64,000 nucleotides of DNA from Maricaulis sp048270265 (GTDB taxonomy: Bacteria; Pseudomonadota; Alphaproteobacteria; Caulobacterales; Maricaulaceae), in assembly GCF_048270265.1 (NCBI RefSeq), contig NZ_JBLWTD010000002.1, forward strand, positions 1 to 64,000, given 5' to 3'. Under the pieces are notes generated by a model. It did not search any database and was not told the origin of the DNA. It worked only from the letters and a program-made list of their open reading frames with translations. Of the stretch, positions 25,772 through 35,214 are shown one piece after another. Position 1 is the first letter of the stretch. Every line of letters begins with the position of its first letter. A program made the position numbers and the translations under genes.

Positions 25772-26857
25772 ATGGTAGTGCGTATTGTTCCAGTGATCAT
25801 GTCGGGCGGGTCGGGGACACGCCTCTGGCCGCTCTCCCGCGCCGCCCATCCCAAGCAATTGCATCCGCTCGTGACCGAGCTGAGCATGGTGCAGGAAACC
25901 GCACGCCGCGTCGCCGCGACCTCGAAGGATTTCGAGTTCGAGCCACCGATCATCGTCCTCAATGAGTGTCAGTATGAGCGGGCCCGGGCGCAACTCGATG
26001 AGCTCGGCTGTGCGCCCTCCTGCTATGTTGTCGAGCCGGTTGGCCGCAATACGGCGCCCGTCGCGGCAGTGGCGGCCGAGCTGGTCCGGCGCGATCTGGG
26101 CGATGATGTGCTCATCCTGCTGCTGCCCGCCGACCATCATATTCGCGACATTGACGGTTTCCACCAGGCGATCGCGCACGGGGCAGCCCTGGCGGCCCAG
26201 GGGCAGCTGGTCACCTTCGGGATCGAACCGGACGCGCCGGAGACCGGCTATGGCTATATCCGCCGCGGTGCACCGGTCCTGTCAGGCTTTCACGTCCGCA
26301 CCTTCACCGAAAAGCCGGATGCCGAGACGGCTGCGGATTTTCTCGCCAGTGGCGAATACTACTGGAATGCCGGAATTTTCCTGTTTGGTGCCGGCGCGCT
26401 GATCCGTGAGCTGGATGCGCATTGCGCCGAAGTCGCACGCTGCAGCCGCGCCGCCGTTGATCACGCCGCGATGGCCGGGACCAAGCTGACGCTCGATGCG
26501 GCAGCCTTCGGGGCCTGCCCGTCTATCTCCTTCGACTATGCGGTGATGGAAAAAACCAGCCAGGCGGTTGTCGTTCCTGCCGATATCGGCTGGTCGGATG
26601 TCGGATCCTGGGATGCGCTCTGGGCGATTTCCGACAAGGACGAAAACGGCAATGCCTCGCGCGGCAATGTCAGCATTCACGCCAGCGAGAATTCCTTCGT
26701 CATTTCCAATGGCGCCAAGGTGGCCATTCACGGGGTCAAGGACCTGATTATCGTCGCCACCGGCGACGCAGTTCTGGTCGTTCATCGCGACGATGCCCAG
26801 AGCGTCAAGAAAATCGTCGATGCGCTCAAGGATGGCGGACATCACGACCTGTTATGA
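25772..26857 (+). CDS. manC: Mannose-1-phosphate guanylyltransferase
   Basis: Makes GDP-mannose from mannose-1-phosphate and GTP. 361 residues, the nucleotidyltransferase domain only, without the phosphomannose-isomerase domain fused in many ManC proteins. Motifs: VIMSGGSGTRLWPLSR signature near the N-terminus, LLPADHHI (metal site), FTEKPDAETA, YYWNAGIFLF, SFDYAVMEK and PADIGWSDVGSWDAL. ATG at 25772 chosen for the family start. With the AGE epimerase and Pgi downstream it outlines a fructose-6-P to GDP-mannose route, although a phosphomannomutase is not in the window. Confidence 0.93.
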   Translation: MVVRIVPVIMSGGSGTRLWPLSRAAHPKQLHPLVTELSMVQETARRVAATSKDFEFEPPIIVLNECQYERARAQLDELGCAPSCYVVEPVGRNTAPVAAVAAELVRRDLGDDVLILLLPADHHIRDIDGFHQAIAHGAALAAQGQLVTFGIEPDAPETGYGYIRRGAPVLSGFHVRTFTEKPDAETAADFLASGEYYWNAGIFLFGAGALIRELDAHCAEVARCSRAAVDHAAMAGTKLTLDAAAFGACPSISFDYAVMEKTSQAVVVPADIGWSDVGSWDALWAISDKDENGNASRGNVSIHASENSFVISNGAKVAIHGVKDLIIVATGDAVLVVHRDDAQSVKKIVDALKDGGHHDLL

Positions 26858-26951
26858 TCCGCCACACCCGTATGTGGCTAATCGAGTGGCCTTTCACGGT
26901 CATTCTGGGTAAGGAAAACCCCTCGAATTTGCAGGCATAGGGAAGCCAAAC

Positions 26952-27713
26952 ATGGCCGGACATTCCAAATGGGCGAACATCCAGCACCGCAAGGGGCGGC
27001 AGGACAAGCTTCGCTCCAAGCTGTTCTCCAAACTGTCCAAGGACATCACGATCGCGGCGAAGCTGGGTGGTGGTGATATTGATGCCAATCCGCGGCTGCG
27101 CCTCGCGGTCTCGATCGCCAAGGGCCAGTCGGTGCCAAAGGACAATATCCAGCGCGCCATCGACAAGGCCGCCGGCGGCGATGCCGACAGCTATGAAGAC
27201 ATTCGCTATGAGGGCTTCGGTCCCGGCGGTGTCGGCGTGATCGTCGAAGTCTCGACCGATAACCGCAACCGCGCAGCGGCGGATGTCCGCACCGCCTTCG
27301 CCAAGAATGGCGGCAATATGGGCGAGACCGGTTCGGTCGCCTTCATGTTCGACAATGTCGGCGAAATCCGCTTCCCGCTTTCGGTGGCCGATGAGGACAC
27401 CATGATGGAAGCCGCCATCGAGGCCGGTGCCGAGGACGTCGCGGCCGAGGAGGGCGATGACGATAATGAAGGCCAGCACATCGTCTACACCGCACGTGAA
27501 GACATGATGGAGGTGGTCGGGGTGCTATCGGAGAAATTCGGCGATCCGGTCTCGGTCAATCTGATCTGGAAGCCGCAGAACCTGATTCCGGTGCCCAGCG
27601 ATAAGGTTCCCGGCCTGATGAAGATGATGGATGCCCTCGACGACAGCGATGACGTCCAGAATGTGTATGCCAATTTCGATATCTCCGACGAGGACATGGC
27701 CGCGCTGGGTTGA
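26952..27713 (+). CDS. YebC/PmpR (TACO1) family protein
   Basis: 253 residues beginning with the universal MAGHSKWANIQHRK. It continues with GPGGVGVIVE, acidic GGNMGETGSVAFMF and the final domain with SVNLIWKPQN. Older annotation calls these transcriptional regulators. Recent work on the family points to relieving ribosome stalls at proline-rich stretches. YebC often sits beside ruvCAB; here ruvCAB is 10 kb away, so the link is broken in this genome. Confidence 0.95.
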   Translation: MAGHSKWANIQHRKGRQDKLRSKLFSKLSKDITIAAKLGGGDIDANPRLRLAVSIAKGQSVPKDNIQRAIDKAAGGDADSYEDIRYEGFGPGGVGVIVEVSTDNRNRAAADVRTAFAKNGGNMGETGSVAFMFDNVGEIRFPLSVADEDTMMEAAIEAGAEDVAAEEGDDDNEGQHIVYTAREDMMEVVGVLSEKFGDPVSVNLIWKPQNLIPVPSDKVPGLMKMMDALDDSDDVQNVYANFDISDEDMAALG

Positions 27714-27747
27714 TAGATTGCCGTAAGCCAATTGATCGGGGTTCCGC

Positions 27748-28905
27748 GTGGACGGGGTAGGCAGAATTGCACATTGGGGGTTGCAGACGGCGCTGCCCTT
27801 CTGGGCCGCGCACGGCTGGGACGATGTGCATGGCGGATTCCGTGAATCTGTGGCGCTGGACGGCTCGGCGATCGCTGGCGAGCGCCGGCGGGTGCGGGTG
27901 CAGGCGCGGCAGATTTACGTCTTTGCCCGTGCACACCATGAAGGCTGGTTCGACGGTCTCGAGCGGGCCGAGGAGGCCGCGACCCTGCTGCGGCAACGCG
28001 CCTGGCAGGTCGACGGCAGTCCCGGCTGGGTCCACCAGCTCACCGAGACTGGTGATGTCGCCAGTTCGGTCCGCGACCTCTATGACCACGCTTTCATCCT
28101 GCTCGCCCTGGCCTGGCTCGGCCGCGCCAGTGGCGACGCGAGCTGGTACGAGCTCGCCGCCGAGACACTCGACTTCCTGAACACCACACTCGCCGACCCG
28201 GCCGGTGGCTATCGTGAATCGATTGCCGGACCACAATGGCCGCGGCGGCAGAACCCGCACATGCACCTGTTCGAAGCCCTGATGGCGCTGCACGAGGCGA
28301 GCGGCAGCCGGGAGGCGCTTGCCGGAGCTCACGCGATCAAGGCGTTGTTCGACCGGGTTTTCTACGATCCGGCGACCTCCATGGTGCATGAATTCTTCAA
28401 TGCGGACTGGGAGCGGGCGACCGGCGATCTGGGCAAGGTCGTCGAGCCAGGACATTTGTGCGAATGGGCTTGGTTGCTGCACGAATACCAACGCATCGGG
28501 GGCGAGCCGATCGACCCGGCGGCCAACGCCATGTTCGAGACGGCAATGCGCGTTGGTATCAATCCGCGCACCGGACTTTTGAACGCCGCGATCAACCCGC
28601 TTGGCGAGGTGCTGGACGGCTCATCGCGGACCTGGATGCAGACCGAGTGGCTGCGCACGGCGGTGCTGTTGTGCCGGGCCGGCCGCCGTGAAAGCTGCGA
28701 CCATGTCGAGCGCGCCGGGGCCGGTCTGCTGGGCTATCACCTTGGAGATATTGTCGCCGGCGGATGGATCGATCAGTTTGACGGAAATGGCCGGCCGCGT
28801 TCCGACCGGATACCTGCGAGCACGCTCTATCACGCCTTTGGTGGTGTCGCCGAATGTATCCGTTTCGCGCCGGCTCCGGCCGGCGTGTCCGGCGGGGCGA
28901 AATGA
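27748..28905 (+). CDS. AGE-family epimerase/isomerase (likely mannose-6-phosphate isomerase-type)
   Basis: 385-residue alpha/alpha-barrel of the N-acylglucosamine 2-epimerase family, starting at a GTG with GGGG upstream. Conserved segments: RVRVQARQIYVFARAHHEGW (the Arg/Tyr-rich active-site helix), YDHAFILLALAW, NPHMHLFEALMALHEA, EPGHLCEWAWLLHEY and the late RTWMQTEWLRTA with catalytic histidines. In alphaproteobacteria these enzymes have been described as mannose/glucose isomerases and as mannose-6-phosphate isomerases. The neighbourhood (manC upstream, pgi downstream) supports a mannose-6-phosphate role, but this is inference. Confidence 0.85.
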   Translation: MDGVGRIAHWGLQTALPFWAAHGWDDVHGGFRESVALDGSAIAGERRRVRVQARQIYVFARAHHEGWFDGLERAEEAATLLRQRAWQVDGSPGWVHQLTETGDVASSVRDLYDHAFILLALAWLGRASGDASWYELAAETLDFLNTTLADPAGGYRESIAGPQWPRRQNPHMHLFEALMALHEASGSREALAGAHAIKALFDRVFYDPATSMVHEFFNADWERATGDLGKVVEPGHLCEWAWLLHEYQRIGGEPIDPAANAMFETAMRVGINPRTGLLNAAINPLGEVLDGSSRTWMQTEWLRTAVLLCRAGRRESCDHVERAGAGLLGYHLGDIVAGGWIDQFDGNGRPRSDRIPASTLYHAFGGVAECIRFAPAPAGVSGGAK

Positions 28906-28999
28906 GCCCGCGACCCGGCTTCGCAGCGCCGGGCATTTCCTTGTGTTCCGGCATGGCGGGTTCTAGTTCCCCCTGGCCGCTATTGATGAGGACGAAATC

Positions 29000-30553
29000 G
29001 TGCTTCCTCCAGAACTGACAGCGCATGCGGCGCGCCTCGGCGAGGTCCGTCTGAGGGAGTTGATGGGCGCCGATCCCGGGCGCGCAGCTTCCCTGCTCAT
29101 GGCGCATGCCGGTATTGAACTGGATTTTTCCAAACAGCGGCTCGACCCGTCGAGCCTGGCGGCGCTTGTGGCCCATCTCGAGGGATTGGGGTTTGCGGCC
29201 CGGCGCGACGCTTTGCTTTCGGGCGGGATCGTCAATGCCAGCGAAGGCCGGCCGGCGCTGCACACGGCTTATCGTCATGGCGCAAGGGTTCAGGGTTCGG
29301 ACGCGGAACACCTCGTCGATGAGACCCAGGCCCAGACCCGCGCCTTTGCCACCCGGGTGCGTGGCGGGGATTTCCGGCCCGCGGGCAAGCCGGTCAGCCG
29401 GGTGATCAATATCGGGATCGGCGGATCCGATCTCGGTCCGCGTCTGGTTGCGGACGCGCTGGCCGACCATGCCGGGGCCGGGCCGGAACTGCGCTTTGTC
29501 GCCAGCCTCGACCCGACCGATCTGCAACACGCGGTCGCCGGTGCCGATCCGGAGACGCTTCTCTTCATCATTGCCTCCAAGTCCTTCTCGACCCAGGAGA
29601 CCCTGATGAACGGGCAGGCGGCGCGCGACTGGCTGGCGGGCCATGTCGGAGCGGCCCAGGCCGGGCGCCATTTCGCGGCCGCCTCTGCCGCCCGGGACAA
29701 GGCCGTCGCCTTCGGGATCGCTTCTGACAATGTCTTCGACTTCCCCGACTGGGTCGGTGGCCGCTATTCGGTCTGGAGCGCCGTCGGGTTGAGCCTGGAG
29801 ATCGGTCTCGGGCCGGATGTGTTTGCCGCATTCCGTGATGGCGCGCGCTCGATGGATGCGCATTTCGCGATCGCACCGCTGGCGCGGAACCTGCCGGTCG
29901 TGAAGGCCTTGGTGGATTTCTGGAATCGCAACCTGCTCGGCCATCCCAGCCGCTGTGTCGCCGCCTATTCGGCGCGCCTCGGCCTGCTGCCCGGCTATCT
30001 GCAACAGCTCGAGATGGAATCGCTTGGTAAATCGGTCACCGCCAATGGCGAACCGGCTCCCCTGCCGGGTGGCGCCCTTGTCTGGGGTGGCTGCGGTACC
30101 GAGGTCCAGCACTCCTTCTTCCAGTGGCTGCACCAGGGCGGTGATGTAACGCCGGTCGACTTCATCGGTATCGCGAGCCATTTCGCCAGTGACGACCCGC
30201 GCGAACGCGTGCTGGCCGCGAATATGGCGGCGCAGGGCGCTGCCTTGCTTGACGGGGTGCAGCTGCCTGCCGGAGATGATCCGGCGCTCGCCGCGCAACG
30301 CTCGATGCCGGGAGGGCGTATCTCGTCGGTGCTCCTGCTTGACGCGCTCACCCCCGGAACGCTGGGCGCCCTGCTGGCGCTGCACGAACACAAGGTTTTC
30401 GTCGAGAGTGTGCTTTACGGCATCAATCCGTTTGACCAATGGGGCGTCGAACTGGGAAAGGTGCTGACGAAGGGTATTCTGGACGGCGAATTAAGCCGCT
30501 ATGACGCTTCGACCCGGGCAATGCTTGCCAGGACAGGCTTTGTATCGGATTGA
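29000..30553 (+). CDS. pgi: Glucose-6-phosphate isomerase
   Basis: Interconverts glucose-6-P and fructose-6-P. 517 residues, slightly shorter than E. coli Pgi (549). Starts at a GTG at 29000 with GAGGA upstream; the nearby ATG is out of frame. Motifs: INIGIGGSDLGPRL, ASKSFSTQETLMN (SIS phosphate site), DWVGGRYSVWSAVGL, the GGCGTEVQHSFFQWLHQGG catalytic segment and the C-terminal NPFDQWGVELGK. It supplies fructose-6-P for GlmS, the mannose branch and the transketolase that follows 57 bp later. Confidence 0.96.
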   Translation: MLPPELTAHAARLGEVRLRELMGADPGRAASLLMAHAGIELDFSKQRLDPSSLAALVAHLEGLGFAARRDALLSGGIVNASEGRPALHTAYRHGARVQGSDAEHLVDETQAQTRAFATRVRGGDFRPAGKPVSRVINIGIGGSDLGPRLVADALADHAGAGPELRFVASLDPTDLQHAVAGADPETLLFIIASKSFSTQETLMNGQAARDWLAGHVGAAQAGRHFAAASAARDKAVAFGIASDNVFDFPDWVGGRYSVWSAVGLSLEIGLGPDVFAAFRDGARSMDAHFAIAPLARNLPVVKALVDFWNRNLLGHPSRCVAAYSARLGLLPGYLQQLEMESLGKSVTANGEPAPLPGGALVWGGCGTEVQHSFFQWLHQGGDVTPVDFIGIASHFASDDPRERVLAANMAAQGAALLDGVQLPAGDDPALAAQRSMPGGRISSVLLLDALTPGTLGALLALHEHKVFVESVLYGINPFDQWGVELGKVLTKGILDGELSRYDASTRAMLARTGFVSD

Positions 30554-30610
30554 CAAGCAGGCAGGGCCGGGCGATCCGACCGTGACCATGACGCCAAGAG
30601 AGAGACAGAT

Positions 30611-32593
30611 ATGAACGCAATTCCCCGGACCCGTCTCGCTCAAATGGCCAATGCCATCCGGGCCCTTTCCATGGATGCGGTGCAGGCCGCCAATTCCGGC
30701 CATCCGGGCATGCCGATGGGCATGGCTGATGTTGCGACCGTGTTGTGGGCCAAACACATGAAATTCGATCCGGCGGCACCGGGCTGGGCCGATCGCGATC
30801 GCTTCATCCTCTCCGCCGGTCACGGCTCCATGTTGCTCTATTCGCTGCTGCACCTGACCGGTTTCGAGGATATGACGCTCGACCAGATCAAGCAGTTCCG
30901 CCAGCTCGACTCGCTCACGCCCGGACACCCCGAATACGGTCACACCGTTGGCGTTGAGGCGACGACCGGGCCGCTGGGGCAGGGCATCTCGATGTCGGTC
31001 GGTTTCGCGCTGGCCGAACGCATGCTCAATGCCCGCTATGGCGATGCGCTGGTCGATCACCGTACCTGGGTGATCGCATCGGACGGTGATCTGCAGGAAG
31101 GCATCAGCCACGAGGCCATCTCGCTGGCGGGGCATCTGAAGCTCAACCGTCTGTGCGTGATGTGGGATGACAATGAAATCTCGATCGACGGGCCGACCAG
31201 CCTCTCGGAGTCGACCGATACGCTGAAGCGCTTTGAAGCAGCTGGCTGGGCGACCAGCCGGGTTGATGGCCATGATATCGACGCGGTTGATGCCGCGATC
31301 GAGGCAGCCAAGACCAGCGACCGGCCGGTCCTGATCGCCTGCCGCACCACGATCGGTTTCGGCGCCCCGACCAAGGCCGGGACGGCCGGCAGCCACGGTG
31401 CGCCTCTGGGCGCCGAGGAAATTGCCGGAACCCGCAAGGCGTTGAACTGGCCCTATGGTCCGTTCGAAATTCCCGAAGACATCTATTCGGACTGGCGGGC
31501 CACGGCCTCGAGTGAGGCCCACGCCGCCTGGTGTGACCGTCTTTCGGCCTCGGAGCTGGCCGGCGAATTTGTGTCCCAGATTTCCGGCGATGCCGGCGAA
31601 GCCGAACGCGCTGCACTGACAGCCTGGCGCCGCAAGGTCGCCGAGGAGCGCCCCGACCTGGCCTCGCGTGTTGCCTCCAGCAAGGCCCTCGCGGCGATCA
31701 TCGGCGACTGGCCGGGCCTTGTCGGCGGCTCCGCTGATCTGACCGGTTCCAATCTGACCAAAGCCCCCGGCATGGATGTCGTTTCAGCCGACTCCTATGC
31801 GGGCCAGTACATTCATTTTGGCGTGCGCGAGCACGGCATGGCCGCTTGCGCCAATGGCATCACCCTGCATGGCGGTTTCCGCGCCCATGTCGCGACCTTC
31901 CTCGTCTTTGCCGATTATTGCCGGCCGGCGATGCGGTTGTCCTCGCTGATGCAACAGCCGGTCATCTATGTGCTGACCCATGATTCAATCGGGCTTGGCG
32001 AAGACGGTCCGACCCACCAGCCGGTCGAGACACTCGCCTCGCTGCGGGCGATTCCGAACATGCATGTCTACCGTCCGGCCGATGCGCTCGAGACGGCAGA
32101 GGCCTGGGAGCTGGCATTGATGCGGCTCGAGGGACCGAGCGTGCTCGCCCTCTCGCGTCAGACCTTGCCATTCCTGCGTGATGATGATGGCCAGGAAAAC
32201 CGGTCAGCGCGCGGGGCCTATATCCTCCGTGACACGGCTGGCGATCCCGATATCATTCTGGTCGCGACCGGCTCGGAAGTCGCTCTTGCGGTCGATGCCG
32301 CTGCGCAATTGGCTGAAACGGGCATCGCCGCGCGGGTCGTATCGGCTCCGTGTATTGATCTCTTCCTGGATCAGGGCCGGCGCTATCGCGACGAGATCAT
32401 GGTGCCGGGCGTGCCCTGCATCGGGATCGAGGCAGCGTTGCGCTATGGCTGGGATGCCCTGATCGGGTCCGATGGTGATTTCGTCGGCATGACCGGTTTC
32501 GGTGCCAGCGCACCGGCCGGGCAGCTCTACAAGCTGTTCGGGATTACCGTCGAGGCGATTGTCGAGAAGGCCCGCACGCGTCTGGGCCGCTAG
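30611..32593 (+). CDS. tkt: Transketolase
   Basis: ThDP-dependent enzyme of the non-oxidative pentose phosphate pathway. 660 residues, full length. The N-terminal half has SGHPGMPMG, SAGHGSML, the ThDP/metal motif GDGDLQEG-like SDGDLQEGISHEA with WDDNEISIDG, and a histidine in GTAGSHGAPLG. The middle domain has FGVREHGMAACANG and THDSIGLGEDGPTHQPVE. A C-terminal domain ends normally. A good AGAGAGAC lies upstream of the ATG. Adjacent to pgi, probably co-transcribed. Confidence 0.97.
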   Translation: MNAIPRTRLAQMANAIRALSMDAVQAANSGHPGMPMGMADVATVLWAKHMKFDPAAPGWADRDRFILSAGHGSMLLYSLLHLTGFEDMTLDQIKQFRQLDSLTPGHPEYGHTVGVEATTGPLGQGISMSVGFALAERMLNARYGDALVDHRTWVIASDGDLQEGISHEAISLAGHLKLNRLCVMWDDNEISIDGPTSLSESTDTLKRFEAAGWATSRVDGHDIDAVDAAIEAAKTSDRPVLIACRTTIGFGAPTKAGTAGSHGAPLGAEEIAGTRKALNWPYGPFEIPEDIYSDWRATASSEAHAAWCDRLSASELAGEFVSQISGDAGEAERAALTAWRRKVAEERPDLASRVASSKALAAIIGDWPGLVGGSADLTGSNLTKAPGMDVVSADSYAGQYIHFGVREHGMAACANGITLHGGFRAHVATFLVFADYCRPAMRLSSLMQQPVIYVLTHDSIGLGEDGPTHQPVETLASLRAIPNMHVYRPADALETAEAWELALMRLEGPSVLALSRQTLPFLRDDDGQENRSARGAYILRDTAGDPDIILVATGSEVALAVDAAAQLAETGIAARVVSAPCIDLFLDQGRRYRDEIMVPGVPCIGIEAALRYGWDALIGSDGDFVGMTGFGASAPAGQLYKLFGITVEAIVEKARTRLGR

Positions 32594-32623
32594 CCGGCAA
32601 AGGCGTGTAGGCGGGCGTGTCGC

Positions 32624-33751
32624 TCAGGGATCGACGGGCTGCTGCGTGTATTCGGGCGGAGTGAAGCGGCCGACGACGCCGCCGAAGGCGGAGCCGAACC
32701 ACAACACGCCGCCTGGGCCAAGCGTGATGCTGGAGAGGTAATTGATCGCACTGTCCGGGTCGTGGAAGGTGTCGCGGATCTGCCCATTGGTCTCATCCAG
32801 ACGCAGGATGAAACCCTGTGGTCTCGCCTCGTTCGGGCGGAGCCATTGCGGCAGCTTGATCAGGATACGTGTCAGGCCGGGATGGCGGTGTGCGTTGGTC
32901 AGAAGCCGCGAACGCCTGGTGGCCATGGCCACAACCACATGCCCCTTGCCATCAAGCGTGATGCCCGTTGGAATCCCCGGCAAATTCTTGGCGAAGATCT
33001 CGACCTCACCACTGCGCGGTCCGGCGATCCAGATGCGTCTGATCGTGTAGCGGAAGCTTTCGCTGACGAGCAATGACTGGCCGTCAGACGCGATGGCAAT
33101 TCCGTTAGGATAGTAGAGACGGTCGCGCACGGGAGCCGCCTCGCCCGTGCGCGGGTTCCAGGCGTAGACGGTGCCATTGGGGCGGTTTTCCAGCATGTCG
33201 TAGAAATAGCCGGGGCGCGGCGAGGTGTGATCCCAGCGGGCCGATGAATCGGTGAAATAGACGGTTCCGTCATCGGCGACAGCGACATGGGTCAGATTGC
33301 CAAAAGGTGCCGCGGTGCTGCCCGCGCTGAGTGTCTCGACGGTCCGGCTCGTCAGGTTCAAGGCGTAGAGGCGGTCGGGGGTTGTGACCGCGAGTGTCGA
33401 TTCATCGATCCAGCCGAGGCCGTAAATCGAGGCGTCGGCGATGTGGGCGACGCGCTCCGGCCTGACGCTGTCATCGGCGATGCCGGCCCTCAGGCGCATG
33501 ATGTCGCCGAACGGCGTGCCGAAATAGACCATGCCGTCGGGCGAAACAGCGATGCCGCGCGCCACACCGGCGCCGCCGACCGGGTAGATGTCTGCAGCGC
33601 GCAGGGCGTCATTCGGCTCTGTGGCAGCGGTCAGTGGCGGCGTGGGCGCTTCATCCCAGCGGACAGGATCGATCGGCGAGGGCCACATCAGCCAAAGGAT
33701 GAGAAATGTGACCAGGATGCCGAAGGGGATGGCGAGGTATCTGAAAATCAT
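32624..33751 (-). CDS. Membrane-anchored SMP-30/strictosidine-synthase-like beta-propeller (paralogue 2)
   Basis: 375 residues with the same architecture as the product of 24488-25609: an N-terminal hydrophobic anchor (YLAIPFGILVTFLILWLMW), an immediate Pro/Trp-rich linker (DPVRWDE), six propeller blades with VSPDGMVYFGTP, VADDGTVYFTDSSARWDH and ESFRYTIRRIWIAGP, and a final RDTFHDPDS blade. The two paralogues share HPGLTRILIKLPQW/NPVLTRMITKLPDW and RPQGFILRLDE/TPQGFVLVMDE patches. It is convergent with tkt, 30 bp away. Function unknown; lactonase-like activity is possible. Confidence 0.82.
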   Translation of the reverse strand: MIFRYLAIPFGILVTFLILWLMWPSPIDPVRWDEAPTPPLTAATEPNDALRAADIYPVGGAGVARGIAVSPDGMVYFGTPFGDIMRLRAGIADDSVRPERVAHIADASIYGLGWIDESTLAVTTPDRLYALNLTSRTVETLSAGSTAAPFGNLTHVAVADDGTVYFTDSSARWDHTSPRPGYFYDMLENRPNGTVYAWNPRTGEAAPVRDRLYYPNGIAIASDGQSLLVSESFRYTIRRIWIAGPRSGEVEIFAKNLPGIPTGITLDGKGHVVVAMATRRSRLLTNAHRHPGLTRILIKLPQWLRPNEARPQGFILRLDETNGQIRDTFHDPDSAINYLSSITLGPGGVLWFGSAFGGVVGRFTPPEYTQQPVDP

Positions 33752-33873
33752 GAGCGGTCAGTTTTCCCCACATCGTAAGGGCTCAATGGCCCGTCAATGC
33801 ATTATCCAGCCGCCATCTGGCGGTTGCGCGATTGAATAATGCATCGATTAGGGTAGCGAAATACTTACTGAAA

Positions 33874-35061
33874 TCAGCGGACCGGCGTGCTGAGGCCGTA
33901 GGCGAAGAGTTTTTTCAGCGTATCTTGCACCTGATCCTCCGGCAGATCCGGGAAGCTGCTGTCAGAGATGTCTCCGCCATCGAGCAGTATCTGCAGTCCG
34001 GGCTCGGCTGCAGCCGGGAACCGGACCTCGCCGCCTGCGGTGATGATGACGATCTCGTCGCCATCCTCGGCCAGACGCCAGGGCACGAGCGGCCGCAGGC
34101 GGTAGCGTTGTCCCGCCTTGGTCGGCGTGTCGAAATTCACGATGGTTCCGCGCGTATTCGGCGTCCGGGACCGGATGAAGTTGTCGACGAACAGGTCGAA
34201 GGACGAATCGAGATCCGCCTCACTGGCGAGGGCTGCGACCAGGCTCTTGAACTGGGCCTCGGCATGGCTGCGGTCGTACTCGGGTTGGGCGAAGCCGACG
34301 GGCAGGGCGCGCCGGAACTCCGGACGCCGCAGGGCGACCTCGGAGACGACCTCAAGCATCAGGTCGGCCCAGGTCTTGACGATCAGGCCGACGGTGATGT
34401 GCAGAGAGACATCATGGCCGTGGGTTGAGGCATCATGCATCAGCCCGCGTGGCACGTAGGCACATTCCCCGGCGTGCAGGACAAATTCCTGTACCGGTTC
34501 GCCCACTTCATGGGCGCCGGGCTGAAAGCCTTCACCGCGATATGGGTTCTCGACCGGCGTGTCGTACAGACGCCAGGATTTGGATCCCTCCACCTGCAGC
34601 ACGAAGACGTCGTGATCGTCGTAATGGGTCTTGAAGCCCTGGGCGTCCGGCGGCGTCAGATAGATATTGGTCTGGACGTGACAGGACAGCAGGGATTCGA
34701 TTGAGCGGGTGAAGCCGGCGAGTGTCGGGTCGACCTGATGCAGCTGCGGCAGGACAATGGTGGCACCCTGCTGGAAATTCCGCGCGACGGCGCCGCGGTC
34801 GATCATGCCGCTCTCGAAACTGTAGTCGGCGCGTGAGATCGGCGGGTCCGAGCGGGCCATGTCGAGTGTGCCGGGCTGGAAATCCATTCCCGAAATCAGG
34901 TCGTCAATCCGCTGGATGGAGAGCAGGGGCCGGTAACGGCCCGGCTCGTTCCGGTGTGCGACGAAGGCCTTCTTTTCGTGGTAATCGGCGAAGAACTCTT
35001 CCGGTTTCATTGGGTCGAGCAGGTATCCGAGTACATCCTGCATCCACTGTTGGTCGCTCAT
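33874..35061 (-). CDS. JmjC/cupin 2-oxoglutarate Fe(II) protein hydroxylase, RoxA/YcfD-like
   Basis: 395 residues. The JmjC domain has facial-triad ligands H146 and D148 in a THYDDHDVF context (E. coli YcfD has the same H-x-D arrangement before DVF) and the distal histidine at H209 (PRGLMHD). After the domain come a helical region and a winged-helix-like C-terminus (SFPDLPEDQVQDTLKKLF), matching ribosomal oxygenases that hydroxylate an arginine of ribosomal protein L16. ATG at 35061 with GGGGA upstream. It lies directly downstream, same strand, of the three repeat-protein genes but beyond a hairpin. A role on those neighbours is only a hypothesis. Confidence 0.87.
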   Translation of the reverse strand: MSDQQWMQDVLGYLLDPMKPEEFFADYHEKKAFVAHRNEPGRYRPLLSIQRIDDLISGMDFQPGTLDMARSDPPISRADYSFESGMIDRGAVARNFQQGATIVLPQLHQVDPTLAGFTRSIESLLSCHVQTNIYLTPPDAQGFKTHYDDHDVFVLQVEGSKSWRLYDTPVENPYRGEGFQPGAHEVGEPVQEFVLHAGECAYVPRGLMHDASTHGHDVSLHITVGLIVKTWADLMLEVVSEVALRRPEFRRALPVGFAQPEYDRSHAEAQFKSLVAALASEADLDSSFDLFVDNFIRSRTPNTRGTIVNFDTPTKAGQRYRLRPLVPWRLAEDGDEIVIITAGGEVRFPAAAEPGLQILLDGGDISDSSFPDLPEDQVQDTLKKLFAYGLSTPVR

Positions 35062-35165
35062 TGGTCCCCGCTTGTTCCCGATCGCGCCTTGCATCGGAAT
35101 CTTACATGTTTCTGGTTGTCCTGCATGCACTCCAGGTGACGGTGCAGGCGATGATGGCAGGTTTG

Positions 35166-35193
35166 ACGGGCAGGGCGTTGCGGCCCTGCCCGT
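35166..35193 (-). terminator. Hairpin downstream of repeat-protein gene A
   Basis: Perfect 11-bp stem ACGGGCAGGGC/GCCCTGCCCGT with a 6-nt loop, 22 bp past the stop of the 35215-35904 gene on the minus strand. Only a short T-poor tail follows, so it is a likely but not classical intrinsic terminator. Confidence 0.7.
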
Positions 35194-35214
35194 TCAATAT
35201 CCTGGCCAGTTGAA

